NCBI GenBank assembly: GCA_003833135.1 | Contig: QZLH01000562.1 | Coordinates: forward strand, 1 to 49,365 | Length of the DNA stretch: 49,365 nucleotides | Source: Oehlia diaphana | Taxonomy: Eukaryota > Glomeromycota > Glomeromycetes > Glomerales > Glomeraceae | Direction of reading: 5' to 3' | Shown here: piece by piece, positions 11,815-23,232 of the stretch | How positions within the stretch are numbered: the stretch's first letter is position 1 | How the letters are laid out: each line of letters begins with the position of its first letter | The notes under the pieces: model-generated | Told to the model about the DNA's origin: nothing | Seen by the model: the letters and a program-made list of their open reading frames with translations, nothing else | Database searches by the model: none | Program-made: the position numbers and the translations under genes

Positions 11815-13076
11815 TTATAAGTTTGGGTTTACGTTAACACCAGAACCAAAACCAAAAGCACTCATACTTAAACCAGCTACATATTGTGTGTGCAATTTTG
11901 TTCCTTGTTCATCCCCAGCAGCACCTACTGCAATATGTAAAGGGACTAAATGATCGTCCGTTGGATGAGCTTGTCTTAATAAAGGATGATTAATTAGATC
12001 AATCAATTTTTGATCACGTTCTTTTCCAGTGAATTTTGTACAAAATTCTTCGATATCCATGTCAAATGGTTCAACGTACGAAGCCACATAGTCTTCAAAT
12101 GTATTCGTTTCTTTGTTATATGCAGAGAATGTTTCTTTTAAGTTATGAACCAAGCTTCCCGAACCGACAATAAGAACTCCTTCATCTCTTAAAAAATGAA
12201 AAACAAAATTAAACTTTAAATAATTAGTCTCTTTTCAAATTTTACTTACCTAAGAGAAGCCAATATGTGACCAACTTTAATATTATATTCATAGGATGCT
12301 TTACGAGTAAGAGATATTTGTATAATAGGCAAATCACCAGGTTCAGGGATTGCTATTTTCATTGGTATCCAACATCCATGGTCGAATCCTCTCTTATCAT
12401 TCAATTCCACTTCGAATCCAGCCTAATGAATCAAACAAAAACTATGTGATGACAATGTTGATAAGTAATTTTATTGCCTGAATAAACTTTACCTGAGTTA
12501 ATAACTCAACAGCTTTCTTTGCTACTTCTGGAGAACCTTTGCAATCATATGTTTGTTGATAGAGTATTTGTGGGAATCCATAGAAATCATATATAATTGG
12601 TGTTTTGTCTGGAAAATTCGTTACTTTAATGTTGGTTGTTTCCCAGTGAGCGGAAATGACGGCTATAGCTTTTGGCCTAATTTCTTCGATAATTAATTTT
12701 CCCCATCGTTTAAGCCATTGATGGGTTATATCCTCTTCCTCAATCAATATTGATGGACCTAAAAGTAATGATATGAATTGATGTGATATAAGTTTACTAA
12801 CAATAAACTAAATAATGTATATTATGAGCCACAGTACCCCATGCATAGTATCCAACCCCTTTCACCCGAAAAAAGTTCCGTTTTCTAATTATTATTTAAA
12901 AGAATCTAATTTTACCCTGATATTATAATTTCTATTACTATACTAGCTTAAAACATTCTTTCAATTTGAGTAATAGATATGGTAATGCAAGTCAACCCTC
13001 GGGATACTCTAGCCCGCGATATAAAGTACTTACCTCCATGAGAAATATAATAACAAGGCAACCTAGCAGCAGACAT
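11815..13076 (-). CDS. LigB/DODA-type extradiol ring-cleavage dioxygenase
   Basis: Exons in coding order: 13076-13034, 12758-12493, 12422-12250, 12187-11815; 284 aa. Members of this class III extradiol dioxygenase family (4,5-DOPA dioxygenase, bacterial YgiD) open catechol-type rings using non-haem iron or zinc. Visible ligand motifs are YYISHGGPS at the N-terminus, SAHWET (about residue 55) and HPTDDHLVPLH in the last exon. RGFDHGCWIPM is also typical of the family. Length matches the family. No signal peptide, so it is probably cytosolic. The substrate is not deducible; DOPA, another catechol or an unidentified phenol are all possible. The chosen ATG begins MSAARLPCYYISHGG, with the first intron falling inside the HGG motif. 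Confidence 0.9.
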
Positions 13077-13678
13077 TTTTTTTTTTCGTTAGCGCTTCAA
13101 ATTTAAAGAAAGAAAATCAATGCCCGTTTTATAGATTTCGAATCTATTTTAATTTTATTATTATAAATACAATTTGATTATTAATATAACATGCGCTTTG
13201 CTAATTTTCTCTTGAGAAAATTTAGCGATCACGATGATCGACATCTATTTTGATTTGTAATGCAGATCAGCAAAAAGTCGATTTACCTAAAATGGGATAA
13301 AAATATGTAGAATGTTAGTAATGTAAATTAAATTACCATATAAATGAAAAAATGGTTTGACGGTTCTTACTAATCTCATGCTTAAGCGTTACACGAATTA
13401 TGAAAAACACCGTCGCTTTTTCACCTACGTGGATCTTGACGGGCATTATAAAGTGCTCGGCCTGCATTAGTAAATTACAATTTTGAAACGACAGCAATTT
13501 ACATTACGAGTTATTATTTATTAAATGGATAAATATAATTACTGTATATTTAAGACGCGAAATTTATATCGATCTACCTACATTGTAAAACATAATGATC
13601 ACGTATTACATTATTTATAAAATTAAGATACTCCAGCAGCACTTAAACCCTAAAGATTACTAAATTAAGAAAATAAAG
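13077..13678. other. Intergenic region between two minus-strand genes
   Basis: These 602 bp contain the dioxygenase promoter side and the 3' side of the SNF2 gene. The base composition around 13380-13460 is less AT-rich, but no reading frame, tRNA or repeat was recognised. Confidence 0.4.
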
Positions 13679-16600
13679 TTAATCAATCAACTTTGAATTT
13701 AAAATATAGTCATAATTTTGCGGAGAACACAAAAATGTGGAAGAACGATTAATATCAACCAAGTCTAGATGTCCATGGCATTTTGATTTTTCGCCTCTAT
13801 CACGATAACATTTCTTTGTATGTCTTTCTTGGGTTTGTTGTTCATTATCTTCTTGATCTGCAGTTCTGGGCAACAAAGATTCTCGGTTTGCTGGATAGGC
13901 AACTTGGTTAATTAGTGACAACGTTTGAACTTCCGAAATAGGTCTTTTGCTTTCCTGAACGACTTGAGTTGCTAATGCAGATTTTCGTCCTATCGAACAA
14001 ACATAAGTATTTGTCATATTTGTCGCCATTTGTGATATTTTAATCTCTTTATTTGTTTCAAGCCGAATTTTTTTTGAACCTTTATCAGGTTCATTTGTAT
14101 AAACGTCCGCTTTGCGTTTATTTTTCGAGCCTAATAAGCTATAAAGTTCATATCGCTGGTCTTTTTCGTTAGTATAGCGTTTATTTTGTGAGCCTGATAA
14201 ACTTCGTGGATCAAAGTCTTCTTCATTTGTAAGTTCGTTTGTGAAAAATAAAACGTTTGATACATTATAAGATGAAGTTTCCTTTGAGCTAGGATCAGCA
14301 CTATATCTTTGATTGAAAAAACTGGCTAATTCAGCTGTCGAGTATTTATCGGATCTGTCACTATTATCGTTATTCTCCGCTTCAATGACAGTTGAATCAA
14401 AATGAATGTTTGTAATATTCTGAGTAAATTCATCATCCAATATAGTTATTGGTTCTTTTTGAGAATCTCTGTTTTCAATACAATTCTTGAAAGGTTCTAG
14501 AGAAACTAAAGCCTTGTTGTCATTTAATTCAAAAAATGTGGGATCTGTAGTGGTATCAACTTTAATTGAATTACTATAATCATTATTATCTATTATAGCT
14601 TTACCATCGTCCTCTAAAGCAAACGATAAATTTTTAGTTCTCGCATCACCATGGTCAAAATTTAGATCAAAATCCTTATCAAAATCCCAATCGAGTTTAT
14701 CAGCCATTTCATCGAAAATAGTAGGAAATTCTACTGGATTTGTTGCCATCATTTCTACTTTATCACCTAATACAGGCTTTTTAGAAGAACCAATATCAAA
14801 ATCCCAGTTGAGATTATCAGCCATTTCATCGAAAATGGTGCAAGCCTTTAAGCTACCTTTATCTCGATTATTATCAGCTTTCTCAGCGGTAATTTCCTGA
14901 TCTTTCGCGGGATTGTCGTCGATCATTTCTTCGTTGGTATTCGTAAAAAAATTTCTGATGTCTTGAGTATTAAGTTCATTACCGCACCGACTTGACATTT
15001 CTTTGCCGAGTGCTTCAATCATCCAATGGTCTTCCTCGCTAATTTCGTCCAAGGAGACATTATCTTCGTTATCAAAGATTATACCAAGTACCTTTGATTT
15101 CTTCTTTAACATGTGCCATTGAACCATATCCAAGGTGTCTTTAGAGAGTATATACTTTATTTCTACGTCGCCGACTCTACCGATACGGTGTGCGCGATTT
15201 TCTCCTTGTGCAATCGTTGACGGATTCCAGCTTAATTCTGCAAATATAACTCCATCAGCAGCTTGAAAATTCAGACCAGTACTCGCCGCGGTAAGGGACA
15301 AAATCGCGAACTTGACTTCTCTTTCATCTTGAAACTTGTCAACAAAGTCTTGTCTTATTTTAACATCGGTTTGACCGTCAATCCTTATAAATCTGATTTG
15401 TTCCTTACGCAAGACATAGCAAATCTGATCCATTACGTCTTTATGGTGAGCAAATACGATGTATTTCTTGTTGTCATCTTTAAGACTAAGGAGATAATCT
15501 TGAATGGCAGGAACCTTCGCTCTACCTGATTCCTCGTACAACTTCAAGAAATTAGGTTTATCTCCCCCCCTTTTTTTTTTCATTTCTTGCAACTCTCTTT
15601 TGGAAGTTGCGGGAATCTCAATATGAATTATCTGTCGAGTCTTTGAAGGTAAACCTAAGTTTACGTCCTCCTTCTTCCTTCGGATCAAAATGGTCGAATT
15701 TAGAAGCCAGTGAAGCTCTTCTGTATTTGTCGCCCCTTTTGTATCAATATATCTCTTTCCATCTTTATTCATCCTCCTTTCACCACCGCAGAATCGCTTT
15801 ATATATTCGTCATAATTCGAAAATAGCACCGGAGCAACAATATTGATCTGAGCAAAAAGTTCGGCTGGTCTTGATTCTGCCGGTGTACCGGAAAGAAGGA
15901 CTACTCTCTTTGTTTTTTTCATGAGGGGAGCAAGCTTCTTCGTTCGATCTGATTGGCGATCTTTAAGGAAGTGTGACTCATCAGCGATAATGATTTGAAA
16001 TCGCCCTGTCCAACCTTCGCGTTTTTTCGCTATCTCATAGGAGGCGATTGTATATTGCGCTTGATCTTGATTCGCCTCCTTTCCGGTTTTTACGATCCAA
16101 ATTTCTTCATCTTTTGCACCCAACCATTTCTTGATCTCACTCTCCCAGTTCCCCGAAACTGAGGCGGGACATATAACAAGGACCTTACCATCGTCTTTGT
16201 AATATTCTGCGATAGCAAGAGCCTGGATTGTTTTTCCAAGACCCATATCGTCTCCGAGTAAAACTCGCCCATTCCGAGCAATGACTTCTTTCACTCCTTC
16301 TTTTTGGTGAGAGAGTAACGCTTCCCAGAGACTTCCAATTTTTTCTTTAATTTGACATTCTTCAACGTGAGGTTTTGCAGCCTTAAATTTGATAGCTTTT
16401 TCCACATACCCGGAAACCCCTATAATTTCCATTGGTATTTTTTTGTACTTTGTTAATTCCCTGAAAGAATTTTCATATTCTGTCATGGGAATTACCCATC
16501 CCTTTCTGGTCGCGTCATAAATGGCACCTCTTCGTGATTTCCAATACTCTGTGAGGATATGATGATACCCTCTTACTATAAAATGTTCATCATTGTCTAC

Positions 16601-16924
16601 ACTAAACGTCACTTTAATGGGATAATTATATTTTTTTTCCAACTCGGCATCCGATGGTGACGCGTTAAATAGTTCTTCGATACCAATACTTCCAGTCCGA
16701 GCCGACGTGACATGGGAGTTCGAATTCGAATTCGACTGGGTCTTCTGTGAACCCGTTGATCTTCCCGGATATGGGTCCACCCATTCAAAATGTTCGCAAG
16801 ACCTCCTCGGGCAACCCCAGTATCTATCCCTGTGTCTTGGGTGATTCTTCTTCACAAAATAGCATAAGCGGACGGGATTACCGCATGCACAAAATGGGTG
16901 ATCTGGTCGCGATTTCGGAGCCAT
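13679..16924 (-). CDS. SMARCAL1/HARP-like SNF2-family ATPase with N-terminal GRF zinc finger
   Basis: A single uninterrupted frame of 1081 aa. The GRF-type finger at residues 10-52 (FCACGNPVRLC... WGCPRRSCEHFEW) binds single-stranded DNA in other proteins. A HARP-like segment (about 100-180) follows. The SNF2 ATPase has Walker A GDDMGLGKT, DESH, the SGTP motif and a C-terminal lobe with TAASTGLNFQAAD and QGENRAHRIGR. SMARCAL1 and ZRANB3 relatives anneal RPA-coated strands and remodel stalled forks in the nucleus. The C-terminal 400 residues are acidic and low-complexity, with a duplicated IFDEMADxLxWDFD motif. Two ACGCGT boxes lie at 16929 and 16966, just upstream of the ATG. It is intronless, unlike all other protein genes in the window. 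Confidence 0.9.
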   Translation of the reverse strand: MAPKSRPDHPFCACGNPVRLCYFVKKNHPRHRDRYWGCPRRSCEHFEWVDPYPGRSTGSQKTQSNSNSNSHVTSARTGSIGIEELFNASPSDAELEKKYNYPIKVTFSVDNDEHFIVRGYHHILTEYWKSRRGAIYDATRKGWVIPMTEYENSFRELTKYKKIPMEIIGVSGYVEKAIKFKAAKPHVEECQIKEKIGSLWEALLSHQKEGVKEVIARNGRVLLGDDMGLGKTIQALAIAEYYKDDGKVLVICPASVSGNWESEIKKWLGAKDEEIWIVKTGKEANQDQAQYTIASYEIAKKREGWTGRFQIIIADESHFLKDRQSDRTKKLAPLMKKTKRVVLLSGTPAESRPAELFAQINIVAPVLFSNYDEYIKRFCGGERRMNKDGKRYIDTKGATNTEELHWLLNSTILIRRKKEDVNLGLPSKTRQIIHIEIPATSKRELQEMKKKRGGDKPNFLKLYEESGRAKVPAIQDYLLSLKDDNKKYIVFAHHKDVMDQICYVLRKEQIRFIRIDGQTDVKIRQDFVDKFQDEREVKFAILSLTAASTGLNFQAADGVIFAELSWNPSTIAQGENRAHRIGRVGDVEIKYILSKDTLDMVQWHMLKKKSKVLGIIFDNEDNVSLDEISEEDHWMIEALGKEMSSRCGNELNTQDIRNFFTNTNEEMIDDNPAKDQEITAEKADNNRDKGSLKACTIFDEMADNLNWDFDIGSSKKPVLGDKVEMMATNPVEFPTIFDEMADKLDWDFDKDFDLNFDHGDARTKNLSFALEDDGKAIIDNNDYSNSIKVDTTTDPTFFELNDNKALVSLEPFKNCIENRDSQKEPITILDDEFTQNITNIHFDSTVIEAENNDNSDRSDKYSTAELASFFNQRYSADPSSKETSSYNVSNVLFFTNELTNEEDFDPRSLSGSQNKRYTNEKDQRYELYSLLGSKNKRKADVYTNEPDKGSKKIRLETNKEIKISQMATNMTNTYVCSIGRKSALATQVVQESKRPISEVQTLSLINQVAYPANRESLLPRTADQEDNEQQTQERHTKKCYRDRGEKSKCHGHLDLVDINRSSTFLCSPQNYDYILNSKLID

Positions 16925-16975
16925 GTTTACGCGTTAACACTCAAATATAATAATATAAGTTCTTTACGCGTAAAT
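16925..16975 (-). promoter_or_regulatory. Two ACGCGT (MluI-box-like) sites before the SNF2 gene
   Basis: ACGCGT occurs at 16929-16934 and 16966-16971, 5 and 42 bp upstream of the start codon. In yeasts this hexamer is bound by MBF and drives G1/S expression of replication and repair genes. The site nearest the ATG would lie in the 5' untranslated region. The regulatory role is inferred from motif and gene function only. Confidence 0.45.
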
Positions 16976-19901
16976 GTAGTTTTTTATATCGAATATTATG
17001 TAATTAACGCTTTATAATTTAAAAAGACACAAGAAACGTCGTTATCACTAATTTTATATTTCGTATAGCGTGTAAAATTTGATTTTTCTTTTGAAATTCA
17101 AAACTTTCAATTATAAAAAAGCTCGTAGCGTGCAAATTTTCCTTTTTAAGTAGTCCGCCTAGTAAATCTTATTACGTAAGTTCTTATTGCATAAAAGTTT
17201 ACAAAATCTCCATAAAAAAAGTAATAATTTAAAGTAGGACTAATAATTAATTATGTCTATTTATTTACATATCGAACATATTACATTTTTTAATTGCATT
17301 TTTAAAACTACAGTTAATTAGTATTAAACCTATTGAAAACTATATACAGTATTATTACTATAAAATCTGGTAATTTAGTGTAAGGATCTATATAATTTAT
17401 AAATATTAAATATTATCTATAATTATTATAGTTAAGGATAAATTAAATTAAAAAAACTAATATAGTATATTATATTGTAAAAGTCAATACAAATTGCTAA
17501 AACTTATAATTATAACTATTATTTAATTTTAATCAATTTGCTCTATTTAAAATAATAAGTATAATCTAATTTTAATTAAATTTATTAAAACTAAAATATG
17601 AATTATATATTATATAAATATGCTACCCAAATTATTTTAAAATGTTATAATTATAATTTGAAATGCTATAATTCATTCAATTTATATGTAATTTACTATG
17701 TAAAGTATCAAAATAATTTGGAATACTGAAATTGAATTTGGGATTTTACTTATAATTATAGCAGTTCAAATAATTTGAACAATATATATATTATATATGT
17801 AATATCTGAAATCCTATTTTTATAATAGTTATATCATTTTTAATAAGTAAAATATTGTTAATTGAAGAAAATTTAATAAAAGAATTTCAAAATAAAGAGG
17901 AAAATTTTAACAAAAATTGCTGAAATATTAAAGTTTAAATTTATAAATTAATATAAATAAGAATTTAATAGATGTTTGTGAATAAATAACAAATTTATCT
18001 AATAATATATATTATTTATAATAACAGGTTTATGATAGTAATCTTAATATATATATCAGATAATAATAGTAAAATAATTTAAATATTGAAAATATCATAA
18101 GGCTTATGGCTTTATATTTCAAGAAAAATGATCTGATTAAAGATATTAGACAAAACTGAAATATTTAGTTATTTGACTAAACTAAAATAATTTAGACATA
18201 TAAAATTAAAAGACAAAATGCCAAAATTCAATATTTTATAGTATTTTTGTAAATTTTTTATAGATTTCTATAGATTTTTAATTATAATAATTACTTATAA
18301 AAAAAACAATAAATTTATGTATGTACCCTTTATTTTTGGAGAACGTCTAAAGTCATGTTCAATCACATAACATTAAATTATTTATCACCCCTCTCATCAC
18401 ATTCCAGTTTCCATTTTTACTATTTATCCTGAGAACTTAGAATTTTTTCGAGTTGTGAAAATTATTTGTTACATACCAATTCATCACATCCCTACTATAA
18501 AAAATTACATGATTGAACACGGCTTTAGATGATCCCATTTTAGGTAATTTTTATATAGTAAATTTGTCGATCATTAATTATCACATGACTTTAGTAAAAT
18601 TTTGATTTTTTTAAATATTCATATCACAACTCTTACATATATATTATAAAGCTTTAAAATTTATTTATTATGCATATTTTTGCCTATTCTACAACTTATG
18701 GGTTTAAAATATTATTTTTGACTTTTATATATAATATATCTATAGGGATGCGTACATGCGCAAATACGCATAAATTTTAAACCCTATATATATAATATAA
18801 TTTCATATATTTTTATAATAAAACTATAATTTTATATAATTAATTTAAATTGTAAAATTATTATTATATAGTTTAGCCAATAATGAAATTGAAACTAGTT
18901 GGTTATGAAACTAAAATTTTTGGCAAAAGAGTTTAACCAGGTATCACTAGTATGATTACAATTTTTAAAAAAAAATTATAATTCATCAAAAATTTAATCT
19001 ATAAAATAGTCATATAAGAAAACTAAACCTAGTTAGTAATAAACTAAAATTTTTTGGCAAAAAAAATTTAGGCAAGTATTACTATTGAACTTTATAATTT
19101 TAAAAAAGTTTATTAAAATTGAATTACTGAATGCTAAAAAAATAAATTGCAAAAAATAATTCTAAATTTTAGTAAAAAGGTATGATTTTAGTAAAAAATA
19201 CTTTATAATTATATATTAAATTCTAATATCTTATTTAAATAATATAATTCTAAATCAAATTTATATAATCTATTGGTTTTTTGTTTTATTTATTAAGATT
19301 ATATAAAAAATCTTATAATTGTATTAACTTTTTTAATTACAATTTTTATTTACTTCTTTATGCAAAATAGCATAATTAACCCTTATCTATCTTTAACTAT
19401 AAAGTTTATAAATTAAGAATATACTAATTAAATATGTAATTAGTAATAAATAAATACTGTAGTTCACTAACAGAATATATATATCCTTAGAATGATAAAT
19501 AATATAAAATTAGAAAAAATAATAATATAGAAAATATATTTAATTGTTTGTTTTTTATTTCATATATTTTGCAAAAAACAATAATATTTATTAATAATAA
19601 TAACTATATAAATTATTCTAATTTACCTTTTTTTAAAAGTAATATAATTAATGATATTGATTTAAATATAAATTTTATAATTTGTATTATTATAATTATT
19701 GAATTTGATAAAACTGATGAGATATATACTACTATTATAAAAAATAATCTTTTGGGTTTATATTACATTTCTTTACATTAAATACTGATGCTTAATTTTA
19801 ATATTATTTGACCCATATATGATAATAATTTAATATACCAGCCTATTTTTACTATTGATGTTTAATAAGACAACTAACCAATTCGTATATATAATACTAA
19901 T
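16976..19901. other. AT-rich gene-free region with MITE-like debris
   Basis: About 2.9 kb of very AT-rich DNA without a supportable gene. A terminal-inverted-repeat element is at 18346-18529 (separate entry). The 77-codon frame at 19548-19781 is dominated by I, N and Y and looks like chance in low-complexity sequence. Confidence 0.5.
18346..18529. mobile_element. Short terminal-inverted-repeat element (about 184 bp)
   Basis: The left end TCTAAAGTCATGTTCAATCA and the reverse complement of the right end, TCTAAAGCCGTGTTCAATCA, differ at only two of 20 positions. The interior is AT-rich with no frame. No target duplication is obvious, so the borders may be a few bases off. A related right end and its downstream sequence recur near 36862-36945, so this is a dispersed family. 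Confidence 0.6.
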
Positions 19902-20824
19902 TCATAAATAATCATCATCATTATCTGAATTTAATGAATCATATGATTCTTCAGATATATAATTCTCTAATTCTTCTATAGGATGATTAATTGTTCTAGT
20001 TATAGAGGGTTTAAATTAGTTAAATTAGTACAAAATGAGATAAATCAATGAACTAATTATATCGATAAACTTACCTAATAGTTTCCTTTTTATCTACAGT
20101 CATTTGTTCAAATTTTTCAGATAACGTGTGTATTTGAAATTTCTAACATTTAAAATATATTAGAAATGTTTATAAAATGAAATATTCCAAACATAATCAA
20201 GACAAATAAAACCTGTCGTAGATTCTCTTGATGCTTTTGTAACTTAATTGATTCTTCAATTGAGATTTGATTTGTTTTGACACTTGAACTGTAATATCGA
20301 CCATTCTTTTTATTTACAAGTGAGGCTGGAGTTATCGCATAAGATTTTTTGTTATTATCATCAATGCTCATCTTGTTTACTAAATCTTCCAATTCATTAA
20401 TAGGATTTGAAAGGGTTGATTTATGTTTCTCAAGTAATTCGTTTATAAGAATATTTCTTTCCCGAAGTTTCTGTCCTTTATCTGGTAGCTTTGAAACAAT
20501 ATCCCTGTAAATAGTAAAATGAAAGTACAAAATCATAAATATTCTAAAAAAAAATCAAACTAATAAAAAAACAGGTATATTACTCATTTTCAAGCAATTT
20601 GTTGTTTTTATCTAACTTTTCTCTCAGCTCCTTTGGTGTACAAGCTGTGAGTTCTTTTATATCATTAGCATTTTTGGCTTTTGTATTAAATATAGATCGT
20701 TGTGTTGAAGACGATCCCTTATTGTATGAGATAGATTTCGGAACTTCTATTATTTCAAAAGAGATTTGAGTTAAGTATTTTTTTTGTGACTAAATTAAAC
20801 CATACCTTTCTTCGGCGGTGACAT
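19902..20824 (-). CDS. Gdown1/POLR2M-like RNA polymerase II-associated protein (candidate)
   Basis: Exons in coding order: 20824-20806, 20746-20584, 20504-20213, 20142-20075, 19995-19902; 211 aa. The N-terminal half contains TPKELREKLDKNN followed by KLLENE and KLPDKGQKLRERN. This matches in order and spacing the signature of metazoan Gdown1 (POLR2M), which has an ELREMLKRQ helix, then LLRNE, then KLPDKGKKI. Gdown1 binds Pol II, competes with TFIIF and makes elongation Mediator-dependent. The rest is basic and helical with a serine-rich linker, ending in an acidic DNDDDYL tail. Five exons are joined in consistent phase. The family call rests on one motif block recognised by eye, so it is a strong candidate rather than certain. 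One ACGCGT lies 191 bp upstream. Confidence 0.7.
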
Positions 20825-22023
20825 TTTCGAAAAGGGGTGTATTTATTTAGAACGGACGGAGGAAAATTTTATATATATAAAGTATTATGTAATCGAACGA
20901 AAAGATCGACAACAATTGCTACTTACGTTAATTCGATTTTGAAATGAAATGAACCAAATAGGTTTTTAACATAGTTTAGTGTCGATATTGCTATAATAGG
21001 ATGGGGTGATGTTTACGCGTCACTGATCACGTGCAGCCACGAGTTCAAAAACACTAAGTATCTGAGGGACTTGATTTTTTTATGTAGTGCCAAAAATTTA
21101 TTTATCACCGTTATTTGTCACCGAGATCGACACTAACCTGTCACAGATTTTAGATATGCATAAATATCGCGGTTTTATATGATCACGTGAAATTTATTTA
21201 TACAGTTTACAGTAGGATCGGCATCATGCAATTGCGATCGATAGTCCGAAATTTTTTTATATTGTGTAACTTATTTTTAAAGTACTTTGTTATTAAAATA
21301 TAATAATTGCCGCGTGAGCGGCAAAAATTTATTACATGGAATTCTTGTAGATTTCCATGGAATTTTGTAAAATCCATAAGAATCACATCCGAAATTTTGT
21401 TTTTATTATTGCTACTTATTAAAATTAACCAACTTTAATGCCTTCCTTTTATTGTATTTGGAAGTTAATTTATAAATTTGTTTCTTTATACCTCTAATTT
21501 GTCTAAATAACTAATATAAATATAAAAAATAAATAGTAATACATTCAATATTATCTTACTACTTTTATAAAAGAATACTATAAATAGTATTTAAATTAGG
21601 ACTCTAAATCTGGCTCAACGGGTTAAATAATCTAACAGGTTAGTAACCTCAAATGAATTTAATGATTTTGCAATATTAATTAATGAAAATCACTATAATG
21701 TTAGAAAAAAACAATGTTTTACAAGATTATAAAATTTGAGAAAAAAAATGAATTTATATTGCTAATTTATTCAACCTGTTAATAATCGATATTATATCAG
21801 CAGTTATCAATTTCAAAAAATACATGCCTGAAATAAATCATTGTTTCTTTAAGTAAGGGTGGAGTGATTTTACTTTCAACTTGCGTGACAAGCCTAAAGT
21901 AGGTGCTTTACTTAGGGGTCCTTTGGAAACCATTTGGTTAACAAATATAAATAGAAAACAAGATATCTAAACTATTACTAACCAGAAAAAGGCTTTGAAT
22001 CTAAATAATTAAAAAGTAATTAA
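20825..22023. other. Intergenic region upstream of the Gdown1-like gene
   Basis: The first 400 bp (20825-21260) are less AT-biased and probably hold the Gdown1-like promoter, with ACGCGT at 21015-21020. Bases 21260-22023 are AT-rich with no supportable gene and hold the 3' side of the minus-strand gene ending at 22024. Confidence 0.4.
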
Positions 22024-23232
22024 TTATTTTTTCTTTTTTGATATTTGATGTATTTGCGTATCACTTTTCATACCAGAAGTCTTTGGTGTTAGAGGATTTG
22101 ATTTCCCTATTGCTTTCCTCTGTTGTAAAGGAGAAATTCAATAAAATTCTATTATTTAGATTCATTAGGCATTTACTTACCTTTAATCCTCCAAAGGCGT
22201 TTTTAGTTTGAAGTGGAGATGCAGTCTTTTTGATTGATGGTGTAGAAATATTTGTTGTTTTCATTGTTGAGACAATTTGTTTCTTGTCCTTGCCTCTTTT
22301 AGCTCCGTCATTTTCTTTTGCCGGTGCCGACTTTTCTTTTCTTCCCGTATTTAGACTCTTCTTTTTTGATTTACTTTTACAACCTTCTTCATAATCACTT
22401 CCATCATCAGTATCATCAAAAGCAAATGTATCATCGTCTGTATCATCATTTAGTTTTACAGCCGGCGTTTTTTTGTTTTGTTTGTCTTGAAGTTTAAAGT
22501 TGTTATCACTTTCTAAGTTCTTGTCTAAATCGGGTGGATCGCTTAATTCGCCATCGTCAAATAAATCTGTCAGATCAATAGGACATATTAATAGAAATTT
22601 ACCGTAAATATAGGATAAATTATATGAAAATGGTAATTACCGTCGCCTTTAACACTATCAATAGTAGGAGTTTTTTCTACAATAACTACCATATTCACTT
22701 CTTGGGCCCCTTCATATCTCTCATTAAGTTCACTTTCTTTATTATCTTTGTTTGATGTTCTAACGTTAATGAAATAAGGATATGAAATAATTCTGTGGTA
22801 ATTAATAATAATTATTATTAATTATTATACTTGCCCAGATTTATTTTTACTCAAACTTAGTTTTTTCTTTTTCTTCGTTTGGGCATGTTCCAAAGAAGCC
22901 ACGTTCTCGCCATTACGAGGCGTTTTTTGGGTGGACATACGCGGTGAACCTTGTAAAGAGTCTTATATATTATATAAGTTAAAACCGCGTCGTAAACTAG
23001 TTTGGCGTATTTATATACGTATTTCTCCTTTCTACTTACCATAATCTGGAGAATTTAAGTTATTGACAGCGCAAGTTGGGGTAGCGTAGTTGTCGTTGTA
23101 ATCAACACATTTCCGTTTTCTTTAAAATAACAAGGAAAATGTATAAACACGTCGAGTAGGAACATTTGGATTAAAAAAAAAGAAAAGATAAATACATTTC
23201 TGCTACCTTGTTGATCTTCTGACTGAGTCCAT
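22024..23232 (-). CDS. Charged low-complexity nuclear protein, possibly RAD51AP1-like
   Basis: Exons in coding order: 23232-23207, 23119-23040, 22949-22835, 22759-22641, 22566-22181, 22119-22024; 273 aa. I do not recognise a firm domain. Visible features: a basic start RRSTRKRKCVDYNDNY, a central acidic run DDTDDDTFAFDDTDDGSDYEEG, then K/S-rich segments and a C-terminal AFGGLKRKAIGKSNPLTP. The layout (basic N-terminus with a tyrosine, acidic centre, short conserved C-terminal motif ending near PL.P) faintly resembles RAD51AP1, a RAD51-stimulating repair factor; this is a weak guess. It is probably nuclear. The exon 3/4 junction only works as a GC-AG intron (TCTGG|GCAAGT). It shares a 226-bp divergent promoter with ORC3. 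Confidence 0.7.

Noticed and set aside
15263..16950. Plus-strand frames antisense to the SNF2 gene
   Set aside because: They mirror conserved SNF2 coding sequence and show no domain of their own.
19548..19781. 77-codon frame in the AT-rich gap
   Set aside because: Composition dominated by I, N and Y with no motif; expected by chance in such DNA.
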